Positions 17,308-25,667 of a DNA stretch of 64,000 nt are shown piece by piece. Location: NCBI GenBank assembly GCA_038131955.1, contig JAYPQK010000009.1:1-64000 (forward strand), in the 5' to 3' direction. Source of the stretch: SHAN690 sp038131955 (GTDB taxonomy: Bacteria; Bacteroidota; Bacteroidia; Flavobacteriales_G; Salibacteraceae). The notes beneath the pieces are model-generated. The model was not told the origin of the DNA and did no database searches. It worked only from the letters and a program-made list of their open reading frames with translations. Numbering within the stretch: the stretch's first letter is position 1; each line of letters starts with the position of its first letter. A program made the position numbers and the translations under genes.

Positions 17308-19785
17308 ATGTTAAAAAATTTTACCGATGCTTTTGCATCACCCGAATTTATTCCGATTCTGCTCCTAGTTGTAGGCGCAATGACTATGACTGGATATTTT
17401 AAGCAGCAGCATACTCAGTCAAAAGTGCCCGGGTTGCTTAGTGTTCCAAAGGACCTTTTAAAATCAACCGAGTTCAATAAACTGTGGACGTTACTTTATG
17501 TGTTTCTTTTACCACTAGCGTATGTCTTAAACGTTTTTGTTTATGCGGTTTATGGTCTTATGTGGATCGTCAACCTAGTTGGAATCGTGGTACACTGGAT
17601 AGCCGATAAATTATATTGGCTATGGACCCAATTAATTTTGGGCCTAGGAGTGTTTTCCTTTTCTGTTTTATGGCATTATTTAATTATTTGGCCTTACAGG
17701 TTATTTTCTAAAATCCTTTCAACATTTTTCGATAGCTTTAATTGGGAGGCGAATAAAGCATCTTACAAGAAGGTTGTACTTGCTGTAATTATCGCAGTAA
17801 GTGGATTCGTTCTCGATGATATCTATACATTTAATTTGTTCGATTTCAGTGATATTACTCTTGTTGCAGGCTTACTATTATTACTTGATGCTTTTGGAAT
17901 GCACATGGCCAATGCTATGGGGGTAAAAGCAAAGGGTATGCGCCCTACTTACAGCGCACTAATTCTGACCGCATTCGTGGTTTATTTAGCTGAATCTTTT
18001 GCGCAAGACTTCCTTTTACTTAATCAAGCGGCAGGTTTTTTAGGGGGCGTGGTTTTAGGCGTATCTGTTGTAACTTGGTTGTACGGAGTGATCATCGCCG
18101 CTGCGGCTGTTCAATTCTTATCTTTGATCATCCCGGCCTACCTAAGGAATGATGGGTCCTTTAATTGGTTAACCGCTCTACGCGATTCTTTCCGTTCAAG
18201 ATGGCTTAAGAGTCTTGGCTCTATTCTAGTCTTTACGTTGGCATATAACACAATTGGAATGTGGATTTATGACGAGGTTCAGCAAGTTACAGCAATGCCC
18301 TATAATGAATTCATTTCTGCTATTGATCAACGTCAAGAAGAAAATGCGGTTGCTTTGGAAAAGGCCAAAGAAGATCTTTCCGCTGCTTTATCGGCAGATA
18401 CAATTAGTGCAGATTCCCTTTCGATTGCCTACGCAGATATTCGATCGATAAAGTCTGGAAATACGTTTTGGTCTGCTATACCTGACACATTGCGTGATAT
18501 TGTCTTTATGGAGATTAATAAGCCGTTTCAAACAACTGAAAAAGATGTTGATTCATTAAAGGCACTCCTAGACACCTTTAAAATTGAAATGGAGGCAGAA
18601 ATTTCTGTTTTAGACAGCACAATTGATTATGCAAAAGGACAGTTAGAGAACGCGGCTGCTCGAAAAAATCGTGTTAATTTATCAGGAATTACAGCTTCGG
18701 AAGACAATTCAATTGAAAATGGAACGGAGTTACGCTTTGGGATGCCTATTCCTGAAGATGCAAGCGGGTTAAAATGGCAAATCACGGATGCAGAAGGTGA
18801 TACAATCTCTTCTAGAAATGGTGATGTAATTAGTTACCGCTTTACCAGTGGTAATTACACTGTTTTTGCCGCACCTATAAATGGTTGTGGATCGGGAACT
18901 TGGTCTTCCTATTCGGTTTCGGTAAATGAAGTTCCACCCGTTCCAACATCTTTGGGCGGAGTTAATGGCCCAATTGAAGTTTGCGTTGGAAAGGAGTATA
19001 CATATTCTACATCAATAGGAATGGACTTCTATTCATGGTCCGTACCTTCAGGAGTAGAAATACTTGGTGATAATGATCAAAATTCAATTAAGGTGAAATG
19101 GGGTAAAACCTCTGGTGAAATCTCTGTGAAAGGCGAAAAAGACGGTGAAATTTCAGCACCCTCACGCTTACACGTTTCAGCAACAGGTGCGCCAGGAGTT
19201 GTGGTTAATGATGAGGGTAGAACGGCTGAACCTTCAAAACCAGAACCTGCTTCCCTTAAATATTATCCTGTTACTTTAAAAGAGGCAAATGCTGAAGTCG
19301 ATAAAGCACAAGATGAAGTTAATTTTGCCGAAGCGGAAAAGAAAACCTACGTTTTCAATACAACTAATGAGCTAATTGTTTTTGAAGAATTTATTCAGAA
19401 TGCTGCTTCAGAAGCTTCCGGTAATTCAACTACCTGGATTTTAAACTTATTAGGAAAATTATTGCTTCTAGTTACCATGAGTTTCCTTTTTGGAATCCTT
19501 CTTAACTTCATGGTGGTTTGGTCTTCTAAATATTTCGGAGGTCTTTACGACATGAACCAAGACGGCGCGACATACTTCAATTCTACGTTAACAGAATATA
19601 AAGGAAAGTATGACGGATTTCCATATATGGGTCTATTCATAATTGCTGTCCTTTTTGCAATTACTACTTACTTAGGCTTTGACCAATATAAGGAGTACTT
19701 AGGGCAGTTCATGGAGCATCTAAAACAGATTAAAGGGTTAATTCAAGAGATTGCCTGGCCCTCTTTTATAGATAAGATGGGGTAA
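17308..19785 (+). CDS. Large membrane protein with coiled coil and PKD-like domain, unknown function
   Basis: 825 residues, family not recognised. The visible layout is as follows. The N-terminal half (about 15-335) is highly hydrophobic with roughly eight or more membrane segments, for example PILLLVVGAMTMTGYF and LVAGLLLLLDAFGMHMANAM. A charged helical region (about 340-455) is rich in Ala/Glu/Lys. An Ig/PKD-like beta region follows (about 460-630) with VCVGKEYTYSTSIGMDFYSW and WGKTSGEISVKGEKDG. A second short coiled coil and two C-terminal membrane segments near 710-745 and 770-790 end the protein. The gene is clearly AT-richer than its neighbours and has its own -7 box and terminator. It is sandwiched between an IS3 remnant and a glmS fragment, so it was probably acquired horizontally. 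The frame is intact. It could be an envelope-anchored surface or defence protein, but nothing in the sequence proves this. Confidence 0.75.
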   Translation: MLKNFTDAFASPEFIPILLLVVGAMTMTGYFKQQHTQSKVPGLLSVPKDLLKSTEFNKLWTLLYVFLLPLAYVLNVFVYAVYGLMWIVNLVGIVVHWIADKLYWLWTQLILGLGVFSFSVLWHYLIIWPYRLFSKILSTFFDSFNWEANKASYKKVVLAVIIAVSGFVLDDIYTFNLFDFSDITLVAGLLLLLDAFGMHMANAMGVKAKGMRPTYSALILTAFVVYLAESFAQDFLLLNQAAGFLGGVVLGVSVVTWLYGVIIAAAAVQFLSLIIPAYLRNDGSFNWLTALRDSFRSRWLKSLGSILVFTLAYNTIGMWIYDEVQQVTAMPYNEFISAIDQRQEENAVALEKAKEDLSAALSADTISADSLSIAYADIRSIKSGNTFWSAIPDTLRDIVFMEINKPFQTTEKDVDSLKALLDTFKIEMEAEISVLDSTIDYAKGQLENAAARKNRVNLSGITASEDNSIENGTELRFGMPIPEDASGLKWQITDAEGDTISSRNGDVISYRFTSGNYTVFAAPINGCGSGTWSSYSVSVNEVPPVPTSLGGVNGPIEVCVGKEYTYSTSIGMDFYSWSVPSGVEILGDNDQNSIKVKWGKTSGEISVKGEKDGEISAPSRLHVSATGAPGVVVNDEGRTAEPSKPEPASLKYYPVTLKEANAEVDKAQDEVNFAEAEKKTYVFNTTNELIVFEEFIQNAASEASGNSTTWILNLLGKLLLLVTMSFLFGILLNFMVVWSSKYFGGLYDMNQDGATYFNSTLTEYKGKYDGFPYMGLFIIAVLFAITTYLGFDQYKEYLGQFMEHLKQIKGLIQEIAWPSFIDKMG

Positions 19786-19817
19786 AAATATCCTTATTAA
19801 CTTTTTCTGAAAATCTA

Positions 19818-19849
19818 AGCCCCGAGACATTAATCTTGGGGCTTTTTTT
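19818..19849 (+). terminator. Terminator of the 825-residue membrane protein gene
   Basis: AGCCCCGAGA / TCTTGGGGCT 10-bp stem (one G-T pair), 6-nt loop, then seven Ts. It lies 32 bp after the stop. Confidence 0.85.
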
Positions 19850-19873
19850 ATCAGTGTCGGTCTTTATTAATAC

Positions 19874-20336
19874 ATCAAGGTTCGCGAGATTTCAGAGAAA
19901 TATAAAGACGCGCAGAATTGCCTGTATCTCGGACGAGGATATAACTTCCCAGTAGCCCTTGAAGGGGCCCTAAAACTCAAGGAAATCAGCTATATCCATG
20001 CTGAAGGATATCCTGCTGCGGTAATGAAGCACGGTCCAATCGCCCTAATCGATGAGAACATGCCCGTATTTGTGATTGCTCCTAAAAACGGACAATACGA
20101 CAAAGTGGTAAGTACCAAGAGGTTAAGGCGCGCGACGGTAAGATCATTGCCATCGTGAGCGAAGGTGATACTGAAATTGCTAAGATGGCCGACTACACCC
20201 TCGAGATCCCTGAGAGTTCGGAGGCTTTTAGTCCACTTTTGACTACTATACCGCTGCAGTTGTTGTCGTATCACATCGCCGTGATGCGGGGATGCAATGC
20301 GGATCAACCCAGAAACTTGCGAAGAGCGTTACCGTT
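19874..20336 (+). pseudogene. glmS: 3' fragment of glucosamine-6-phosphate synthase (glmS), two frameshifts
   Basis: The reading KVREISEKYKDAQ, LGRGYNFPVALEGALKLKE, ISYIHAEGYPAA and MKHGPIALIDENMPV is the second SIS domain of GlmS. At about 20114 the frame shifts: AGTACCAAGAG fits AGTAACATCCAAGAG with four bases lost. It then continues EVKARDGKIIAIVSEGDTEI, IPLQLLSYHIAVMRG and CNADQPRNL. A second one-base loss near 20318 disrupts the expected terminal AKSVTV. The N-terminal glutaminase domain and first SIS domain are absent, so this is not a working gene; an intact glmS is presumably elsewhere. The right edge abuts the beta-helix fragment. Confidence 0.85.
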
Positions 20337-22381
20337 TGTGCGTAGTAGTTGTTGCGGTTGATCTCAACGGCGATGCCCGATGCAAAATAGGCTGCATGAC
20401 CACTTGAGTAGCTCGTGAACAGGTTGTTCTTGAAGTAAACAAGATCACTAGCCGACTGATAGAATGCACGGGCAGAAGTTCCTCCACCCATTACGGTTAC
20501 GGTGTTATGCACCAATCGCTGTGCGTTGGATGACGTCATGTAGATTCCATAGAAAGTCGATGTAGAGGTCGTATTGGTATCGGCTCCGATCACGATTCGG
20601 TTGTTGTAGATACGACCCGTATTCGTAAATCCGGCACCATCGCAAAGACTCACATACATGCCATAATATGGCCAAGCAGCAGGGCTCGAAGGATCGGTCA
20701 CAACGTGGTTCGCTGACACATCCATTCCATTGTCACAATAGACCATGTACATCGCGGCTCCCGTGCTGTAGGCTGAGTTTGAGGTGAAGTAGTTTCCTTT
20801 CACCTTCGGAGCGTTTTGATAGTACAAGCGAAGGGCATGGTAGTACTGATCGATCATTTGGTTGCGCTCGATAAGAAGTCCACTTTCCAGTGAGGTGGTC
20901 GAAGCACCGTACATGTAGATCGCGTATCCCCCTCCTTCGAAGCGGTTATTGATGATCTGGATGCTATCGTTGATACCGGTAGTAGAAACTACCATAGCAG
21001 CGTTAGACGAGGTACTCGCGTAGTTTCCGATGAATCGGCATCGCTCAATGATCGTCTGCTCGGTAGTACCTGAAATATTGATCGCTTGGTCGTGCAGCGT
21101 CGAAGTGTTGGAAATAGTGAGATGCTTGAAGCGAACCCAATTTGCGCTGTTCAGCGTCACCACAGGAGAGGAAGCGTTGAATGTCAGTTCCACGTCCGAA
21201 CTATCCAATGTCTCTGCTCTGAAAGTAACCGTGCGGTCAGGACCCGATCCCAAAATGGAGTTGATGGTGATCTGCTCAGTGTAGGTTCCAGATTCAACGT
21301 CAAAGATCACATGGTCACAAACCCCAAGTGTGTTGAGAGCAGCAACCGCTTCGGTGAAGTCTGCGAAGTCTGCGCCTGTCGACGCGCCGATCAAGTATGT
21401 TCCCGCCATAGCAGGACCCACAGTGACTTCGGAGGTGTCATTTTGGTTGATGGTATCATTCTGGTTGTTTGGGAGACTCGTCCACGCCTACACCGTGTAT
21501 AGGTTGCCTACCTGGAATGGATACGAACCAATAGTGATGAAGGTATCATTGTTTCCACTTCCGAACGCGTCAAGCGTGAGGGTGAACCACTGACCTTGTT
21601 GAGCAACGCTGTTCACGGTCCAGTCCACAAATACTGAATCGATGACATTATTCCCAAAGTTCACGATGGTGGCTGTCACTGGAATCGTATCAGCACAAAA
21701 ACCATTACTGATGCTTGGAAGGGAAGTAAGGCCAGCGTTGTTAGGTACCGGAAGATAAGTGAGGTCGATTCCAAAGTCGACCAAACCCGTTCCTGTGGAT
21801 CCTGATGCGCTCGCATATCCGCCCCAGATACGTTGATTAAGCCCCGTGGTAGTCACTTGACCAACCGTATTGCCAGTTCCACCGGCAACCTTGATCTCAA
21901 AGATCAATGAGAGGTTAGGATCGTAAGGGAAGGGATTTTGGAGTTCAACGCTATACCAGTTTCCGGATGTGGCACCGGTCAATGAGTAAGAGGAAGCGTA
22001 GAAGCATTGAGTCAATCCGGTCAGGAAGTTGAATCCTCCTGCCGTAGCACTGAAGGTATTCGTTGTTCCAAAGTTCTGTCCTAGAGAGATCTCAATGTCC
22101 GTATATACTGCGCTTGGGTTGGCAGAGTTGACACGGAAATAAACGTGAGTGATCAATCCGGCATACGCTGGGTTGCCTGAGGAACCATTGCTGTTCAATG
22201 TTCCTGGAGCGTTGATCCACGGTACCTTGTTAGAGGTGGTTGTGTTTAGTGGAAAGGAGTTAGAGCTTGTGCCGCCAAAGTTGTTGTAGAACTCAGGTGT
22301 CTACGCAAGAACGGTCGAAGTGAGCCATGAAGCTGTCAATATGAGAACAGCTGCCACGACTCGAGCGTAGATTTTTACCAT
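20337..22381 (-). pseudogene. N-terminal part of a T9SS-type secreted beta-helix protein, two in-frame TAG codons, 3' truncated
   Basis: From the ATG at 22381 the frame starts with a signal peptide (MVKIYARVVAAVLILTASWL, then TSTVLA). It is cut by TAG at 22301-22303 exactly where a Gln of the usual A-Q cleavage context is expected (VLA-stop-TPEFYNNFGG). The same frame continues to a second TAG at 21488-21490 (GNLYTV-stop-AWTSLPNNQND). It then enters a right-handed beta-helix region (AGTYLIGASTGADFADFTEA, ERNQMIDQYYHALRLYYQ and similar). Coding quality is uniform across both stops. The frame runs into the glmS fragment at about 20337 and lacks its sorting domain, which is probably the piece at 16177-16810. 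The product would be a surface-exposed adhesin or enzyme. Confidence 0.75.
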
Positions 22382-22626
22382 ATAGCATTACGATTTAGAT
22401 TTCCCTCTGGACGCGCGAATGACCAGATTGATCAACGCATGCTAGGGTCCAGAATTGGACTGTTATAGAGGCATGTTGAATGTTGCTTATCCCGGTGCTG
22501 GTGGTAAAAACCTGAGATTTTCCTCATGAAAATTCAAGGGCGTTCTGATACCAAGGATGGGTATTTTTTGAACTCCTGAGAAAAAGTGTACGATTCGTGA
22601 TTTAGACTAAAGCCACTTTCTGACCG

Positions 22627-24234
22627 TCAAAAACCAAGAGAGTAGAAATAGTACCCCCCTCTTTCATAAAGAAACTGCGCTTGGGGATACGCTGATTGAA
22701 AACGTTCAAGCCGATTGACCTTCACGGAGATCATGATGGGTTTGTCTCTCGTATTCAAGGAATGTTCATTGAGCTGATGTGCGGTAGAAGGGGAGATCCG
22801 CCCATAGAAGTAGTGGGCATAACTCTTGTAACCGTAGGTTTCGAAGTACACATCCTCATCGGCATGCTCTTCGAAGAACGTGATCGCAGCATGCTGACTG
22901 ATCCGCTCGATCATGGGTACGATTAGGATCATGGTAGAGAAGATCGTAAAGGCCGTGCCCAAGGTGAGCGTTCGCATTCCCAATAAGGTGGGTCGTCGCA
23001 ATCGAATGAAAGAGAGGATCACAAGTAGGGCGAAGGCGAATCCGATCACCCACTCCCACCCATCCACTGGCACCTCTACGGAAAGGTTGCCCACAACAAA
23101 TGGATCTTTAATCAGGCCGACCCACTGATCCTTCCACAAGATCGCCAAGGGCGTTGCGATCAATGCCAAGGCGATCACTAGTCCCTGGATCAAGACCCAG
23201 ACCCGTTGCCAAAGTGGAAGCATACTTTGTTCTTCTATCGCTCTGGTGATGACCAGGGTCGCGAGATATGCCAGGGGCAAGTAGGCCATCGAGCTATAGT
23301 GAACGATCTTCGTGGTAACCAGCGAGAAAAGGATCATCACCACCCAAAACAGCAGTTTCATCCAAAGTGAAAGACGATGATCATCCCCAATGAACTTTCG
23401 ATGAAATGCGGGTAGGGCAAAAACTGAAAGAGGGAAGCAACCGAGCAGGACCACGGCAAAGTGGTAGAAGAAAGGTTGTTTGTGTCCTGCAACGGGGTGG
23501 AGCAAAAGATCGAGTTGATAGGAGACAAACTCTTGAAGGAACCACGGTCCATTCTTAATGGTCTCATAACCAAACCATAGCGTGGAAACTAAAAAGGCCG
23601 ATAGCGCAAACCATCCCGCTGATTTCCACGGAAATGATACTTTGAATCGTCGGTAACCAAGCCAAGCGAAAAGCGTCAAAATCAAAAGGAGCAGTCCAAC
23701 CGGCCCCTTGGTCAGAATAGCTGCGCCACTGAAGGCGCCGGCTAAGATGGCGTTCTTGGTCTGCTTCGATTCCCCGTGCTCCAATACCAGGAAGAGATGG
23801 TAGATCGAGAGGAAAATGAATAGGTTGAACCAAGGATCGATAATGCCTGAGCGGAAGTAGAGGTGGGGAAGGAAGCTGCCGATATAGAGCAGCACCCAGG
23901 TCCATCCAAAAAGCCGTCCATGCCATCGTCTTCCGATCTGAAACATGAGTGTTAGGGTGACTACCCCAGCGATTGCATTTGGTAGTCTCGCCGCAAATTC
24001 TCCTACGCCAAAGAGCTGCATGGCCAAAGCTTGCATCCAAAAGAAAAGAGGCGGCTTTTCCCAAAATGGTTCGAAGTTGATCTGTACTTGAAACCAGTTC
24101 CCGGTGAGCAGCATTTCTCGAGCGCTCTCTGCAAAATTGATCTCGTCCCAATCGAAGAGATGCACCGAGCCGAGAAAGGGAACAAATAGCAGGATTGCCA
24201 GCGTCCAAAGAATGATATGGTCTCGCCTCATCAT
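22627..24234 (-). CDS. GT39/ArnT-like membrane glycosyltransferase
   Basis: 535-residue polytopic GT-C fold transferase using a lipid-linked sugar donor. The N-terminal loop has the acidic catalytic region FDWDEINFAESAREML, followed by EKPPLFFWMQALAMQLFG and ARLPNAIAG, the pattern of the PMT/ArnT family. About eleven hydrophobic segments are seen. It overlaps the PAP2 gene by 4 bp and lies downstream of a DPM1-like GT2. The three would act in series: GT2 makes a polyprenyl-phosphate sugar, PAP2 recycles lipid phosphate and GT39 transfers the sugar outside the membrane. The acceptor (lipid A, protein or polysaccharide) is unknown. Confidence 0.87.
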   Translation of the reverse strand: MMRRDHIILWTLAILLFVPFLGSVHLFDWDEINFAESAREMLLTGNWFQVQINFEPFWEKPPLFFWMQALAMQLFGVGEFAARLPNAIAGVVTLTLMFQIGRRWHGRLFGWTWVLLYIGSFLPHLYFRSGIIDPWFNLFIFLSIYHLFLVLEHGESKQTKNAILAGAFSGAAILTKGPVGLLLLILTLFAWLGYRRFKVSFPWKSAGWFALSAFLVSTLWFGYETIKNGPWFLQEFVSYQLDLLLHPVAGHKQPFFYHFAVVLLGCFPLSVFALPAFHRKFIGDDHRLSLWMKLLFWVVMILFSLVTTKIVHYSSMAYLPLAYLATLVITRAIEEQSMLPLWQRVWVLIQGLVIALALIATPLAILWKDQWVGLIKDPFVVGNLSVEVPVDGWEWVIGFAFALLVILSFIRLRRPTLLGMRTLTLGTAFTIFSTMILIVPMIERISQHAAITFFEEHADEDVYFETYGYKSYAHYFYGRISPSTAHQLNEHSLNTRDKPIMISVKVNRLERFQSAYPQAQFLYERGGYYFYSLGF

Positions 24235-24875
24235 GAGCGCTCAAAAAGTTCGACAAATCCCTTTTCTCCCCAACTTCTCGTGCGAAGAAAATGGTAGGCA
24301 AGCATGGTAATCGATGTTCCGATGATACTACCTGCATAAATGTCTTCGAAGAAGTGCTGACTTATGTAAACCCGGCTGAACGCGGTGATCCATGCGATGG
24401 CGAAACAGGTCAATTGTATCCAGCGATTCGTACTCATCATGGCCAGGAAAATGAATGTGGCGAAAGCGGCGGTAGCATGCCCGGATGGAAAGGAGAACTT
24501 GGAGTGAAGGTCAACACCATCGACAAAGTGAAGTATGCCCATCTCCTTGAATACAGAAGAGGGGCGATAGATGTCGTGAAACACCTGCCTTTTCAGCAAT
24601 TGAGTCACGATCGCGGAGCCAGCGAATCCGAGCAGTCCAATCACTCCGTATCTGATTCGATAAATGAATCCGAGAGCCACGATGATAGCACCAAAGAGAC
24701 CGTCACCGAGGTAGGTGACGTAGCGAAAGAAAACATCTAGAATAGGATGGTGATATTGATTGATATCGACATGGAGCGCTTCTCGCTCCGTGATGATGAT
24801 CACGCCAAGTCCAAAGGCCATCCAAAGGATGAAGGGCAGAATAAAGTACCAGATCGATCGGATCGTGGCGAGCAT
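24231..24875 (-). CDS. PAP2-family membrane phosphatase
   Basis: 214 residues with about six TM segments and the three PAP2 phosphatase motifs: KRQVFHDIYRP (KxxxxxxRP), FPSGHATAAF (PSGH) and SRVYISQHFFED (SRxxxxxHxxxD). It hydrolyses a lipid phosphate or pyrophosphate at the membrane. It sits between the GT2 and GT39 genes, 1 bp after the former and overlapping the latter, so it probably processes the polyprenyl carrier for the same glycan. Lipid A dephosphorylation is an alternative. Confidence 0.9.
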   Translation of the reverse strand: MLATIRSIWYFILPFILWMAFGLGVIIITEREALHVDINQYHHPILDVFFRYVTYLGDGLFGAIIVALGFIYRIRYGVIGLLGFAGSAIVTQLLKRQVFHDIYRPSSVFKEMGILHFVDGVDLHSKFSFPSGHATAAFATFIFLAMMSTNRWIQLTCFAIAWITAFSRVYISQHFFEDIYAGSIIGTSITMLAYHFLRTRSWGEKGFVELFERS

Positions 24876-24876
24876 A

Positions 24877-25629
24877 TCACTTTTTCTTTGTCTGAAAGAT
24901 ACGCGGCTTTATCAGACCGCGCTTACTGGCCCAATATTGAACGGAGGTTCCTAAAACGCCTAGACCGTACTTACTTGAACGAGCGAAGTTGATCGATGAT
25001 GCCTCTTCGAAGTACTTGGTCGGACAAGTGACCTCTGCGATCTCGAAACCTGCGTGGAAGATCTGGCAGATCATCTGGTTGTCAAAGACGAAGTCATCTG
25101 AGTTGGCTTCGAAATCGATCGTTTCTAGGATCTCCTTGGAGAAGGCGCGATATCCCGTATGGTACTCGCTTAGTTTTTGACCGATCAGAATATTCTGGGT
25201 AAGCGTCAAGAACCGGTTGGCTACATACTTGTACAAAGGCATTCCTCCGCGCAGTGCACCTTTTCCTAAAATTCTACTAGCAAGCACCGCGTCATATAGT
25301 CCACTCGCGATGATATCTGCAATGGCTGGTACCAGCTTTGGGGTGTACTGGTAGTCGGGGTGAACCATGATCGTGATGTCGGCTCCTAACTCCAAGGCCT
25401 TTCGGTAACAGGATTTTTGGTTGCCACCATATCCAAGGTTGTGCTCGTGCGTGATGACGTGCTGGATCCCTATCTGCTTGGCCAACTCAGAAGTCTTGTC
25501 CGAACTCTTGTCGTCAACCAAGACAACCTCATCTACGATGTCAAAAGGAAGCTCATCATGCGTTGTCTTCAAGGTCTTCTCTGCGTTGTATGCAGGCATG
25601 ACCACTACTACCTTCTTTCCCCGAATCAT
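24877..25629 (-). CDS. Glycosyltransferase family 2 (dolichol-phosphate mannosyltransferase-like)
   Basis: 250 residues, soluble GT-A fold. Motifs are VVVMPAYNAEKTLKTT, DEVVLVDDKSSDKTSELA (nucleotide-binding Asp), HNLGYGGNQKSCYRKALE and MVHPDYQYTPKL, matching DPM1-like polyprenyl-phosphate sugar synthases. It lacks the C-terminal TM segments of the larger members. First gene of the GT2-PAP2-GT39 operon; 38 bp downstream of the SprB-repeat gene's 3' end on the same strand. It likely makes the donor for the GT39 enzyme (inference). Confidence 0.88.
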   Translation of the reverse strand: MIRGKKVVVVMPAYNAEKTLKTTHDELPFDIVDEVVLVDDKSSDKTSELAKQIGIQHVITHEHNLGYGGNQKSCYRKALELGADITIMVHPDYQYTPKLVPAIADIIASGLYDAVLASRILGKGALRGGMPLYKYVANRFLTLTQNILIGQKLSEYHTGYRAFSKEILETIDFEANSDDFVFDNQMICQIFHAGFEIAEVTCPTKYFEEASSINFARSSKYGLGVLGTSVQYWASKRGLIKPRIFQTKKK

Positions 25630-25667
25630 GGCCGCGAAGGTAGCTAACTCATGTGTTTAAGAGGCGA

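Noticed and set aside
19874..20336. Tn7 attachment site (attTn7) at the glmS end
   Set aside because: Tn7 inserts after an intact glmS and would leave tns genes and terminal repeats; none were found. The copy is truncated and frameshifted, and the adjacent gene is not a Tn7 protein.
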